DNA of 64,000 nucleotides, from positions 116,001-180,000 of the forward strand of contig JBBBDQ010000230.1 in assembly GCA_037127315.1 (NCBI GenBank). The letters are read 5' to 3'. How positions within the stretch are numbered: position 1 is the first letter of the stretch; the number at the start of each line of letters is the position of its first letter. Source of the stretch: Ascarosepion bandense. Taxonomy: Eukaryota > Mollusca > Cephalopoda > Sepiida > Sepiidae. Under the pieces are notes generated by a model that saw only the letters and a program-made list of their open reading frames with translations, did not search any database and was not told the origin of the DNA. A program made the translations under genes and the position numbers. Of the stretch, positions 1 to 10,088 are shown piece after piece.

Positions 1-178
1 TTCTGTTTTTTAATCAATAATTTCCGGCCTATTTGCTTCAATTTGTCTGTCTGTAAAGATAGTGTAATCCCATAGAATTGTGACATCTTCTATTTTTGTA
101 ACCGGTGCTGGGTGATGTTCATACCAGTGTTTGTTTACATATTTTCCATAGTCTTTGCACATTGTCCAGTGTAATTAT
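1..178 (-). pseudogene. LINE C-terminal fragment, possible restriction-like endonuclease region
   Basis: On the minus strand one frame reads without a stop from about 178 to the TAA near the left edge. It contains CKDYG, HWYEHHP, ILWDYTIFTDRQIEANRPEI. This resembles the conserved C-terminal block ILWDFxIxTDRxIxxxRPDI found in many invertebrate LINE polyproteins, where RPDI starts a PD-type nuclease motif. The next motif residues are missing because a stop follows RPEIID. It is a relic of a LINE family different from the two that dominate the window. The family assignment is from memory of the motif and is moderately sure. Confidence 0.5.
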
Positions 179-203
179 TATTATTATTATTATTATTATT
201 ATA
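175..203. repeat. (ATT)n microsatellite
   Basis: About nine uninterrupted TTA/ATT units lie between the LINE fragment to the left and the RTE 3' end to the right. Confidence 0.9.
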
Positions 204-309
204 AGTCTTCGTATCTTCTTCTTCTATGTGCCCTGTCCCTTTAGGACGTAGGCGATCATGGCTTTCCACGTTTCTCTATCCCTGGTGGCTCTGAGCACGC
301 CTTCTCCTG

Positions 310-579
310 TTACACCAGCAACCCTCGTGCCATCATCCACCTGATTAGGTCCTTCAAATATGTTATCCGTTGCTTTCCCCTGTCTTTTATTCCCTCTCTC
401 TGGCCTGTTAGTATCAGATTCTCCAAGCCCGCCTTCCTTAATGCGTTTCCCAGGAACTTCAGCTGTCTCTTCCTGATGCTCAGTATTAATTTTCTTTTCG
501 TTTTCATCATTTCTAAGACCTCATCATTGCTCACATGCTCGATCCATGATATTCGCAGCATCCTTCTGTAGAACCACAT
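310..579 (-). pseudogene. RTE reverse transcriptase C-terminal domain fragment
   Basis: An 89-codon open stretch contains MWFYRRMLRISW, SNDEVLEMM, RKRQLKFLG, LENLILTGQ and RQRITYLKDLIRWMM. These blocks recur in the same order in at least eight other places in this window. They correspond to the C-terminal part of RTE/BovB-type ORFs (WFRRLL-type, LGH, R-R-R-Q-R blocks). The part after RWMMARGL continues in another frame to the 3' end at about 228. It is a relic with no expected function. Confidence 0.8.
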
Positions 580-724
580 TTAAGTTATTCATGTTTTTTT
601 CTTCATCTTTGATGATATTGTCCAGCATTCACTGCTATATTGAAGGACGGACAGCACCTAGCAATCCAGTACTCTTTTCTTGTTTCTAGCGAAATTGTCC
701 TGTTTCTTAATACTTTACTCAACT

Positions 725-1267
725 TCAAGAATGCTTCTTTACCATGCCAATTTGCCTTCGGATCTCTGTGTCGCACTTTCCATCTTCTGTTCCCAGGTAT
801 TTAAATTCTTGTACCAACTTGATACTAATATCTCCGACCTGCTTTTTACTGATGACCATGCATTCGGTTTTCTTGAAGTTCATTTCTAGTCCTTTCTTGT
901 TACTTTTTTCAGCTACCTTCTGTAGGAATTCTTGTAGTTTCCTTTCTGTGTCTGCTATTAGCCCTGTATCATCTGCGTACCTTAGGTTGTTTAAATTGTG
1001 GCCTCCGATTACGAATCCAGGCATAACTTCTAGGGTCCTCAAAATATTCTCGCTATACAAGTTGAACAGATCCGGTGAAAAGACACGTCGTTGTCTTACG
1101 CCCCTTTCTATCGTAGTATATCTACTAAATTCATTACCTGTCCGTATGCAAGCAGTTTGCTGCCAGTAAATATTCTTGATTACTCTCAAGTCTTTCCCAA
1201 ATATTTCCAGGCTGCCGAGCATCTCCATCAATACCTTATGGCGTATTTTGTCAAACATTTTTCGCAT
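725..1267 (-). pseudogene. RTE reverse transcriptase catalytic core fragment
   Basis: A 180-codon open frame covers the palm of an RNA-directed DNA polymerase. Visible are FDKIRHKVLMEML, QTACIRTG, the ERGVRQ and FSPDLFNLYSE blocks, the catalytic LRYADDTGLIA motif, FKKTECM and EFKYLGTEDGKCDTEIRR. YADD is intact. In GVRQRRVFSP the usual glycine after RQ is replaced. The order matches RTE/BovB reverse transcriptases, which copy LINE RNA by target-primed reverse transcription. The frame breaks at both ends, so it is a pseudogene. Confidence 0.85.
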
Positions 1268-2335
1268 AATCTATAAAGCACAGGTATAAGTCCTTCTTCT
1301 TCATTTGTATTGCCCTTTAGGAGAGCATCCTAATCATAAATATAGCATTCCTTTTTCCCTTGTTTTTAACGAAACCACACTGTTCTCGTCCTATCTCTGG
1401 CCTGATTCTGGTTGTCGCTCTGTTCATCGGGATTCGGACGATCAGTTTTGTTATATGGCTCATTAAACTGATGTTTCACTGGAGTGCGCACTCGTTTGCT
1501 CTTGGCGTCTTAGGTAGTGCTATGAAGATAGACTTGCTGAGGTCATCTGGTATAACCCCACTATTATAAATTTCATTTATTATTTCAATTTTCCAGGGTT
1601 ATCAGCAGCTCTATGACTATGCCGTCTGGTCCCGCTGCTTTGTTTCTATTCAGTTTGTCTACTGCAGATTCCACTTCAGACTTTAATATTTCCGGTCCGT
1701 CCTCATCTTTGCGTAGTATTGGTTGCTCTCTCTTGTCGTGGAAAAGATCTTTTATACATTCTTCTCAACGTTGGAGTATTTCCTCTTTCTTTAAAATGAT
1801 TGTTCCATCCTTAGATTTTATTCATCCTGCTGAATAATAGATTTTTTGTCCTGTCAGTTCTTTTATTTCTTTATTAATGTCTGCTTTATTATTCCTGCTT
1901 AATCTCTCTACTTCTGCACATTTGTCATTAAGCCATTCCTCTTTAGCCTTTTTACATTTTCTTTTTATTTCCTTGTGTATTTCCCTGTACTCCGTTCCCT
2001 GTCTTTATATCATTTTCTGCCTCCTTTGCATCATGCCCAGAATCTCTTCAGTCATCCACACATTTTTCTTTCTGTGCCTAATTTCCTTTGGTTCAATGTT
2101 GTTTGCTGATGTCACTATTGCTTCCCATTTTGAGTGTCCTTTCCCAGTTTGTTCTTCGTATTTTGGTGAAAACCAAAGTCTTCATATACTTCTCTGAGAT
2201 CATCTTCTTTTTGTCTTGGGATACTTCTACTTTTTCATCATTCACGTTGGATCTTTCTTCCTGGAATTCTGATAGTTTTTATTCTTCTTTTTCTACTTTT
2301 TTTCTTTTTCTTCGCACTGCAACATAACATTGCAA

Positions 2336-3345
2336 CGCAAGCAACATAACTCGACTATATTCTGTAAAAAACGGTTTAATTTCTATTTTTGTCTTCAGAA
2401 ATTGAATTAAATCAACTTTACAGTGTTAGCTGCTTGTGGTAAGTCAACTGGGATTCAGTCCATTTTTTCAATCTGTTTTTGTGAAATTTCTTGGAAATTT
2501 ATTTATTTATTTTTTTTTTTTCGTATTTTGACCGTCTTTGTTTTTTTTTTTATCGTCACTTAATTTGTGTAAATAATTTTGCTATTCAAGGGTATTTTCG
2601 ACTAATGATAAATAGCATCACGGTTCAATTATTTCCATTAGTTTTGTCTTGTAGAAGATTTAAATTTCTGTCTTCGAGAGATTGAATTCTTAACGGTTTG
2701 GCAAGCGAACGCAAGCAACATAACTCGACTATATTCTGTAAAAAACGGTTTAATTTCTATTTTTGTCTTCAGAAATTGAATTAAATCAACTTTACAGTGT
2801 TAGCTGCTTGTGGTAAGTCAACTGGGATTCAGTCCATTTTTTCAATCTGTTTTTGTGAAATTTCTTGGAAATTTATTTTTTTTTTTTTTTTTCGTATTTT
2901 GACCGTCTTTGTTTTTTTTTTTATCGTCACTTAATTTGTGTAAATAATTTTGCTATTCAAGGGTATTTTCGACTAATGATAAATAGCATCACGGTTCAAT
3001 TATTTCCATTAGTTTTGTCTTGTAGAAGATTTAAATTTCTGTCTTCGAGAGATTGAATTCTTAACGGTTTGGCAAGCGAACGCAAGCAACATAACTCGAC
3101 TATATTCTGTAAAAAACGGTTTAATTTCTATTTTTGTCTTCAGAAATTGAATTAAATCAACTTTACAGTGTTAGCTGCTTGTGGTAAGTCAACTGGGATT
3201 CAGTCCATTTTTTCAATCTGTTTTTGTGAAATTTCTTGGAAATTTATTTATTTTTTTTTTTTTCGTATTTTGACCGTCTTTGTTTTTTTTTTTTATCGTC
3301 ACTTAATTTGTGTAAATAATTTTGCTATTCAAGGGTATTTTCGAC
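2336..3345. repeat. Tandem array, about 372-bp unit, 2.7 copies
   Basis: Units start at CGCAAGCAACATAACTCGAC at 2336, 2710 and 3081 (spacings 374 and 371). They are almost identical apart from the length of two poly(T) runs. The third unit stops after TATTTTCGAC at about 3345. Short ORFs repeated in it are period artefacts. High identity points to recent amplification, perhaps of satellite type. Family not recognised. Confidence 0.9.
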
Positions 3346-3409
3346 TTTTACTAAGTTAAAACTTTGTAAGCCTCAGTCACTTTTTCCTTGTTTTTTTTTT
3401 TTTTTTTTA

Positions 3410-3881
3410 ATTGGAGTAGATAGTTTCTACTATCGCCCGGTCTCACACTCCACCCCCTTCTTTTGAATGAGTTTAGAGGTGATCACCTTGTTTCTTGTTT
3501 AGGAAGGGGTTCCCGGTTCATCCCCTTTCTCTGGTCTTGGTGTTAGTTCAGCTGGAAGCTCTTTGCAGTTACGGAGTATGGTGGCAACGTCTTTATATTC
3601 TGAGGGTACCGGGTTGGCAGTTTCCTGGTTGCTGCTTCCGACTGGTAGTTAGGGGCCCGAACTCTTGCGTAGCGTCTTGAGAGGCTGCTCTGATCAACAG
3701 TTGAATAATACCGGGGTTCTTGTAGTGCCATATCGCGCATGGACGGTCGTCCCTGCATGAACGTTCGGTGGGCAACCCCGAGGCCACATTATGTTGTAGG
3801 CCGCGCCAGTCTCCATCCTTCACAAGTTGCAATGATTGACCGACTGATTCTATTCTAAGACCACTCCTTAACTGAATTACT
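3410..3881 (+). promoter_or_regulatory. LINE 5' UTR, probable internal promoter
   Basis: A 470-bp untranslated leader with no long plus-strand ORF. Its first ~130 bp are shared with the non-autonomous elements at 22855, 52346 and 10089: AATTGGAGTAGATAG, then ACTATCGCCCGG, CACACTCCACCC and CTTGTTTCYTGTTTAGGA. Keeping exactly this segment in short passengers suggests it holds the internal promoter that LINEs need. That is inference. Confidence 0.6.
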
Positions 3882-6770
3882 ATGGAAAAAAGCAAACATA
3901 ATAACAAAACTAAACCAGCTCATTTGAAAACGCCCAAACCTGTCTGCATCTCTTTCACTAACATACGCGGCATCCGCACCAACTTCCCCAGCGTAGATTC
4001 TTTCCTCCATAATAACTCACCTGATATATTAGCCCTATGTGAAACTAATCTTAACCCTTCTATCCCCTCATCTGAGTTCTGCGTTCCTGGCTACCTTCCC
4101 CTCTTCAGGAAGGACTCCAATGTTCATATGCATGGGCTTGGTGTCTATGTCAGCGAACACCTTCCCTTAGCTAGGGTGTCATCTTTTGAATCCCCAGATC
4201 ATTCTTTCATGTGCTTCCGCCTCTCACTTCTAAGCTCGATTAGCTATCTCTTCTTTCTGTACCGCTCTCCTTCCTCCCCTGACTGTTCGTTACTTGACAT
4301 CATTTCTGACAATATTGACAAAGCCATTTCTACCCATCCCTCTGCCCATGTATTCGTGTTTGGTGACTTTAACGCCCACCACACCAAGTGGCTGAAGAAC
4401 GCTGTCACTGACCCCGCTGGTGTCCACACCATGAACTTTTCAATCACCCAATCCCTTACGCAAGTAGTGGACTTCCCCACGCGTTTCTCCGATAACCCTA
4501 ACGGAAGGAACTCACTTCTAGACCTCTGCTTCACTTCCATCCCAGACTCTTGCACTACCAGACAACTCTGCCCACTTGGAAACTCTGACCACACTGTAGT
4601 GTCCGTCAATATTTCACTCCACTCCCGCCCGACCCATGAAACACAGACAAGTAGAATATCATACTGCTATCAAAGAGCAGACTGGGATTCGTTCCGAGAC
4701 TTCCTCTGTGACATCCCTTGGAACAACGTCTTTAGTCTTCCCATCGAAGAATGTGCATCCGAGGTCTCCTCCTGGGTTAAGGCTGGCATTGATGCCTTCA
4801 TCCCTGCTAGGAAATTCCAGCTTAAATCTCATTCGTCTCCATGGTTCTCACCCGCTTGTTCGGCTGCCATTGCCCACCGGAATCATTTCTTCCGACTTTA
4901 TCGTAACTATGCGTCGGAACAAAACAGGCGCCTTTTCACTTCAGCTCGTAATAAGTGTAAAAGGGTACTTAACGAAGCTAAGATGTTGGTTGCTGCCAGA
5001 ATGAAGCAACGCATAGCATGCTCTAAATTCGGCTCTAAAGACTACTGGCGACTCTGTAAAAGAGTACTTAACAAGAGCAAGTCCACAATACCCCCGCTAA
5101 TCAACAAATTTGAGGTCCTCACCTCCCCAGCAGATAAGGCTGAATGTTTTGCCCGCAGATTCTCGAACAATTCGAGTCTGGACTCGTCTGGAGTTTTTAC
5201 ACCCGACTTCTCACCTAGAACCGAGGCACAACTGAATGATGTCCGCATTACACCTTCGCTTGTCTCTAAGATAATCTTAAAACTTGACCCTCACAAAGCG
5301 AGCGGTGGTGACGGAATCCCAACCATAGTCTTAAAGAAATGTGTCCCTGAACTCTCCTCTATCCTTTCTAAGCTCTACAACCTCTGCCTATCTGCTTCCT
5401 GCTTTCCTGCCTGTTGGAAATCTTCCTCTATAGTTCCTATATTTAAAAACACTGGAGAACCCTCTGACCCTGCAAATTACCGCCCTATCAGCCTTCTTCC
5501 GATCTTTGGCAAAGTGTTCGAAGCCATTATCAACGCCGAGGTGGTTCAGCATCTCACAGCACACAGGCTCCTCTCGGACAAGCAATATGGTTTCCGCTTC
5601 ACCAGGTCTACTGCTGATATGCTAACGACCATCACCGAGTACATATACCAGGCACTCGACAGGAATGGCGAAGCTCGAACCGTTGCATTGGATATATCTA
5701 AGGCGTTCGACAGAGTTTGGCATGCTGGCCTTCAATGTAAACTGCGGAGCTATGGTATAACTGGACATTTGTTTGAACTAATCCAGTCATTCCTCTCTAA
5801 CCGCACAATGAAAGTGGTATTAAACGGACATGCCTCTCAGAACTACCATACAAACGCAGGTGTCCCCCAAGGCTCCATCTTAGGTCCTACACTCTTCCTG
5901 ATATATATTAATGATCTCCCTGATTCCATAAGAACCCAAATAGGTTTGTACGCCGATGACACCACAGTTTACTCTCGCCTCCAACAAAAATCTGGTGTAG
6001 GCGTCAAAGCTAAACTTGCAGCCGAGATTGAAAAAGACCTCCAATCCATATTGGACTGGGGTAAGAAATGGCTAGTAAATTTTAATGCTTCTAAAACGAA
6101 GCTACTGTCAATTAACCATCATCGACAATCTCACCTACCTCCCATTAGCATGGACCAGGCTTGCCTCCCAGAGAGTAAAACACTACGCCTCCTTGGTCTC
6201 ACACTTTCAGCGGACCTCAAATGGAATGACTATATCGAATCCATTGCTAAATCCGCTGCTATGAAAGTCGGTTCTCTGTGTAGGGCCCGGAAGTTTTTTC
6301 CGTCTAAATCTATCCTTCACATTTACAAATCTACCATCCGCCCGTGCATTGAATACTGCTGCCATATCTGGTCGGGTGCCCCTGCTGTTCTCCTCGGGCT
6401 TCTCGATAAGGTTCAGAGGAGGGTCTGTAATGTGATAGATACCGACTTGGCAGACCGCCTGCAGTCTCTCTCCCACCGGCGAGACGTGGCTTCGCTGTGT
6501 CTCTTCTATAAATACTTTCACGGCTTCTGCTCCGATGAACTTAGATCACTGGTGCCCCCTAAATACGAATTTGCACGAGATACTAGATTAGCAACTAGAT
6601 CCCACCCTTTTACAGTGAAATCGATAAAATGCAGCCGTAACTTCTACTCCAACAGTTTCTTTCCTCGCACTTCCCGACTGTGGAATTCTCTTCCAAACGA
6701 TTGCTTCCCCGACGGCTACAATCTCCAGGAGTTTAAATGTAAGGTCAATAGACACCTCCTAACACACTAA
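3882..6770 (+). CDS. LINE ORF: APE endonuclease plus reverse transcriptase, intact
   Basis: This 962-residue polyprotein starts at the first ATG (MEKSKHNNKTKP). The N-terminal APE-type endonuclease (about 20-245) keeps its landmarks: FTNIRG (N27), ALCETNL (E54), YRSP (Y128), VFGDFNAHH (D162, N164), LLDLCF and GNSDHTVV (SDH 235-237). The reverse transcriptase (about 455-760) has KASGGDGIP, NYRPISLLP (532-540), LDISKAFD (D604), GVPQGSILGP (660-669) and LYADDTTVYS (YADD 690-693). The C-terminal region has IEYCCHIWSG and SRLWNSLP blocks typical of jockey/CR1 groups. The enzyme would nick target DNA and prime reverse transcription on its own RNA. No stop or frameshift is seen. No ORF1 precedes it. 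The exact clade is not fixed. Confidence 0.93.
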   Translation: MEKSKHNNKTKPAHLKTPKPVCISFTNIRGIRTNFPSVDSFLHNNSPDILALCETNLNPSIPSSEFCVPGYLPLFRKDSNVHMHGLGVYVSEHLPLARVSSFESPDHSFMCFRLSLLSSISYLFFLYRSPSSPDCSLLDIISDNIDKAISTHPSAHVFVFGDFNAHHTKWLKNAVTDPAGVHTMNFSITQSLTQVVDFPTRFSDNPNGRNSLLDLCFTSIPDSCTTRQLCPLGNSDHTVVSVNISLHSRPTHETQTSRISYCYQRADWDSFRDFLCDIPWNNVFSLPIEECASEVSSWVKAGIDAFIPARKFQLKSHSSPWFSPACSAAIAHRNHFFRLYRNYASEQNRRLFTSARNKCKRVLNEAKMLVAARMKQRIACSKFGSKDYWRLCKRVLNKSKSTIPPLINKFEVLTSPADKAECFARRFSNNSSLDSSGVFTPDFSPRTEAQLNDVRITPSLVSKIILKLDPHKASGGDGIPTIVLKKCVPELSSILSKLYNLCLSASCFPACWKSSSIVPIFKNTGEPSDPANYRPISLLPIFGKVFEAIINAEVVQHLTAHRLLSDKQYGFRFTRSTADMLTTITEYIYQALDRNGEARTVALDISKAFDRVWHAGLQCKLRSYGITGHLFELIQSFLSNRTMKVVLNGHASQNYHTNAGVPQGSILGPTLFLIYINDLPDSIRTQIGLYADDTTVYSRLQQKSGVGVKAKLAAEIEKDLQSILDWGKKWLVNFNASKTKLLSINHHRQSHLPPISMDQACLPESKTLRLLGLTLSADLKWNDYIESIAKSAAMKVGSLCRARKFFPSKSILHIYKSTIRPCIEYCCHIWSGAPAVLLGLLDKVQRRVCNVIDTDLADRLQSLSHRRDVASLCLFYKYFHGFCSDELRSLVPPKYEFARDTRLATRSHPFTVKSIKCSRNFYSNSFFPRTSRLWNSLPNDCFPDGYNLQEFKCKVNRHLLTH

Positions 6771-6976
6771 CCTGCTCCCATTCTATCAAACACTCTTCCC
6801 ATCTGCCCGACACTCATCCTCGCTATCCTTACTCATCTATCACCTTTCTCCTGACATTCCCTATGTCTATCCACTCCTTCTCTTTACCTTCCCCTATGTA
6901 GCCCCATGCGCAATAGTGGCAGTGGAATGCCTTGCTTGGGGTGAGATGATTAAAAAAAAAAAAAAACAAAAAAAAA
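6771..6976 (+). other. LINE 3' UTR and poly(A) tail
   Basis: About 180 bp of pyrimidine-rich 3' UTR is followed by the end block TAGCCCCATGCGCAATAGTG, then CCTTGCTTGGGGTGA and GATTAAAA, running into poly(A) 6952-6976. The same end block marks every other copy of this family. A second version of it (GCGCATCAGTGGCGTTACCG) occurs in copies at 20972 and 40303 and in the short passengers. Confidence 0.85.
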
Positions 6977-8079
6977 CTGTTTTTCATCTTCTTTAGATTC
7001 TGATTCGTCGGACTCTTTTTATTCTTCAAATACTTTACATTTTTTCTTCTTCAGATTATTTGCCTTTTTCTCCTTTTTCTTTGTCTTATTCATTTTCTTC
7101 TTTTTCATCGGATTCTTCTTCTTCTTTTCCTCGTTTTTCTTTGAATTCTTTCTCTTCATCTTCTTTACCTTATGATTGTTCAGATTCTTTTTTATCTTCT
7201 TTTTCGAATTCTTCTCTTTGTTATTCGAATTCATTTTCATATTTACTTCTTCCTTTCGGGTTTTTCTTTGATTTTTTTCGGATCCTTTGTCTTTTAATTC
7301 TTGTTCTTTTCTTTTACTTCTTACTTCAACGTTTCCTTTGGATTCTTCTTCTTCTTCTTGACTACCTACGGATCGTTTCTTGTCTGTTTCCTTCTTCCTT
7401 TGCCAAAATTATTCAACACACCCTTATACTTCTTTCTTAAAAAAACATTTTCGATTGTTTTCTTCTGTCCCAATTTTTTTCTACAATTTTCTTTTGTTAG
7501 CATCTATTTAAAGTTGTTTCATTCTTTAACTTAATTTTTCATCATCTTATCCTTATTTGTTATTTATTTTTTATCGTCTTATTTATCTGATCTTTTCTTC
7601 TTCATCGACTTATTTTTCTTCTTTTTTATATTTCTTTTTGATAATCTTTATTTCATCATCTTCTTCATTTTCCTGATGTTTTCCAGTTTGTCTTGTTCTC
7701 CTTCTTTATCGTCTTCCTCTACTTTTCTTCGTCTTCTTCTTGACTGTCTTCTTCTATTACTTTTCTTTTTTCTTTATGGTTTACTTTTTCTTCTTTATCG
7801 TCTTATTTTCTTTTTCACTCTCTTCTTTTTTTTCAATGGGTTTTTTTAATCTTTTCTTCATATTCAATGACATATTCATTTTCTAATTCTTTTTTATTCT
7901 TTTTTACCATCTTTTCTTTACTTTTTCATTGTCTTCTCTTTTTTCTTTTCTTCATTGTTTTTTTTTCATCTGAATTTTTTGGAATTTGTTTTCTTTTGTT
8001 TCATTTTTTTCTACAATTATTCTAACCACCATCATTTTATCTTTGTTCCTCTTTTTGATTTAGTTCTCTCATCACATTC

Positions 8080-8114
<35 letters not shown>

Positions 8115-8160
8115 TCTTCTTCTTCGTCTTTTTCTTCTTACAATTTGTTTGATTTTGCTG
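6977..8160. repeat. Polypyrimidine (TTC/TTTTC-rich) tract
   Basis: Nearly 1.2 kb of T- and C-only sequence on the plus strand with TTC, TTTTC and TTCG interruptions and a purer (TTC)n at 8081-8114. Ser/Phe-rich and Lys-rich ORFs on the two strands are low-complexity artefacts. It starts directly after the LINE poly(A). Confidence 0.85.
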
Positions 8161-8815
8161 CAGGTATTGCCACTACTGAATTTGGTGCTGCTGTTGTTAA
8201 CCATTCAAACAAACTAATTTAAGTGGCTTACGCGAAAAGTAAAATTCTTGAAAACTCCTTTCTTCATTATATCTTCTAGACATTTCTCAACTGTATCATT
8301 CTGATTGTAAGTGTTCGTTTCCTGGCAGTTCCTATTTTCCTTAAGAACAATACGTTATCTACTTTTGTGTCAAGCTGTCACTGTCTGCATTTGGAACAGC
8401 CTTCGATAGGAACTTCGTGTCAGCGTTAGTGAAGTGTTAACTGAAATTTTCTTTGGCACCAAATCTCAACACTTACGTCATAACACTTACCGAGGTTCTA
8501 ATGCTTCGTCCTAGTCTGCAACTTTCTCGCTCAGATTACACGAAGTAAACCCACAGGCTTTGGCCGGCCATCAAAGTTTTCACACTCTCAATATTCTGAA
8601 TGAGTAATGAACCTTCGGCAGTGATCAGTCCATTCTGATAGCCGACTCCAATGGCCAGCGTCTCAGCCAAGCGTCAATCTACTTCACCAGGTTGAACAAT
8701 CAGTCATTTATTTTTCAAGACAACCACTTGATTCCGCTTCTGTTGCTGCTACTTTGACCCGTTAATGTTGAGATTTGTTGACATACATTCAACGATAAAA
8801 AGCGTACATTTTTTT
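8161..8815. other. Unassigned non-repetitive stretch
   Basis: Mixed-composition sequence with no ORF above 60 codons, no tRNA-like box pair and no repeat shared with the rest of the window. I see no feature I can name. Confidence 0.5.
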
Positions 8816-9062
8816 ACTTGGATTACAACTGTCTTCATTCTGTACTTTTCGTTTTAGATTTCACCATTTTCCCTCTTTATCTATTTTTCTTCTTTCGGCT
8901 TTCTTTACTTCTTCTTCTTTTCGTTTTTCTGTTGCATTCTACTTTTCTAGTACACTTCCATTCCTCTTCTTCTTCTTTATTTTCTACTTCTTTTACTCCT
9001 CCTTCATTTTCTTCTTTTACTTCTTCTTTTCTTTATTATTCTACTTCCTCTTTTTTTTTAAC
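8816..9062. repeat. Polypyrimidine tract
   Basis: T/C-rich on the plus strand with many TTC units. The ORF across it (Phe/Leu/Ser-rich) is compositional. Confidence 0.7.
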
Positions 9063-9219
9063 TGTATCCAAGGGCTCTGATTGGGAGGTTGTCAGAAGCA
9101 TGAAATCACCTCGTAATTGCTGTTGTTCCCAAGTCCACCCTGACCCGGAGTGGTAGCACATATTAGGGTCCCAGCTATGAACAAATAGTTAACCCCACAA
9201 CTGTGGTTAACACACTATA

Positions 9220-9540
9220 AATATATAAAAATACACTATTATAGAAATATATACATAAAAATGGACTTCTGTAGAGAAATATACATTTTTGAAGAAAAAT
9301 ATTACCAACGATACATTTTTTAAGGAAAAGATTTGCCATAATACATTTTTGAAGAAAAAAATTACGAGCAATACATTTTTAATACAAACTCGAATACATC
9401 TTCAGTTTTCTGAAATAAAAAATTAATAAAATCTGAGTAAATCAACCTTCTCATTCAAACCGCATATTACAAAATACCTTAAAACACCACCTTTTTGCCA
9501 TTAAATAACCCACAGATGTTGATATGCCGTTAAACAAAAC
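9220..9540. repeat. Dispersed repeat R1, copy 1
   Basis: Shares with 18130-18420 the order: ATAGAAATATATA, ATATACATTTTTGAAG, ATATTACCAAC, ACATTTTT, AGTTTTCT, then CACCTTTTTG, CATTAAATAACCCACAGA and TTGATATGCCGT. The block ATACATTTTTGAAGAAAAA is itself repeated about every 40 bp inside. Class unknown. No terminal repeats or coding sequence seen. Confidence 0.75.
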
Positions 9541-9589
9541 TAGAATTCAAATTATTTTTATACATTTCTATTTTGTTTTCCGCCTTAAA

Positions 9590-10088
9590 ATTATTCTCTT
9601 CTTCATTATATTCTTTATTAAGTTTTTATCGCATTCAACCCTACAAATGATTTAGTACATTTCATTCACTTTATATTTCTTTGTCTTTCTCCCTCTACTT
9701 ATTTCTTCCCACTACTTTTCTTTCTTTTCTTTCTTTCTTCTTCTTCTTCTTCTTCTTTTTTCGTTTTTGACGTAATCTAACCTACAATTTCTGCAGATCA
9801 TTTCCATTAGATCTATATTTTCGTTTTCTTCCCTTCTTCTCCTTTTTTTCTTTTTTCTTTTTTCTTATTCCATTTCTTCTTCTTCTTTTTATCTTTTACG
9901 TCTTCTTCTTTGTCTTCTTATTCTATTTAGGATCTATTTTCTTTTGCTTCTTCGATAAAATTATTTACCCTCATTTTTTCATATTCATTAAGAACATATA
10001 TTCTATTGCTTCCTTATTCCTATCTTTTTTCTACCGACATTCTTTCATTCTTCTTCTTCTTTCGAAATGATTTATCTATCGCGTCTTA
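9590..10088. repeat. Polypyrimidine tract with (TTC)n
   Basis: T/C-rich low-complexity sequence with short TTC arrays near 9740 and 10050. No gene seen. Confidence 0.7.

Larger units (their letters stand above)
214..2320 (-). mobile_element. RTE/BovB-like LINE, copy A (5'-truncated, broken)
   Basis: This is the longest RTE-type copy here, about 2.1 kb on the minus strand. Its 3' end at 214-224 is a short (TTC)n tract, the complement of the (AAG)n tail seen on other copies. Reading leftward from 2320 there is a charged linker (1840-2130), an RT N-terminal part with a GPDGI-type motif near 1620, the catalytic RT block (725-1267) and the C-terminal domain (228-700). No endonuclease domain is seen, so the copy is 5'-truncated. 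Several frameshifts break the ORF. It abuts a 372-bp tandem array on its right. Confidence 0.85.
3410..6976 (+). mobile_element. Jockey/CR1-type LINE, apparently full length (copy J1)
   Basis: A complete-looking non-LTR retrotransposon: 5' UTR 3410-3881, one long ORF 3882-6770, 3' UTR 6771-6951, poly(A) from 6952. The 5' end is supported by three short elements elsewhere that begin with the same AATTGGAGTAGATAG head and end with the same 3' tail. No ORF1 (gag-like, zinc-knuckle) is present between head and ORF. A T-run (3391-3409) lies just upstream. A target-site duplication cannot be called because both flanks are T-rich. This is the youngest-looking transposon in the window. Confidence 0.85.

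Noticed and set aside
2491..3359. Three nearly identical ORFs of 63-64 codons
   Set aside because: They repeat with the 372-bp tandem unit and contain poly-Phe from T-runs; no evidence of coding.
4244..4609. 121-codon minus ORF and other antisense ORFs inside the LINE
   Set aside because: Shadows of the 962-codon LINE ORF on the opposite strand.
7019..7440. Lys/Asn-rich minus and Ser/Phe-rich plus ORFs of 73 and 126 codons
   Set aside because: Low-complexity polypyrimidine tract; no domain and no codon structure.
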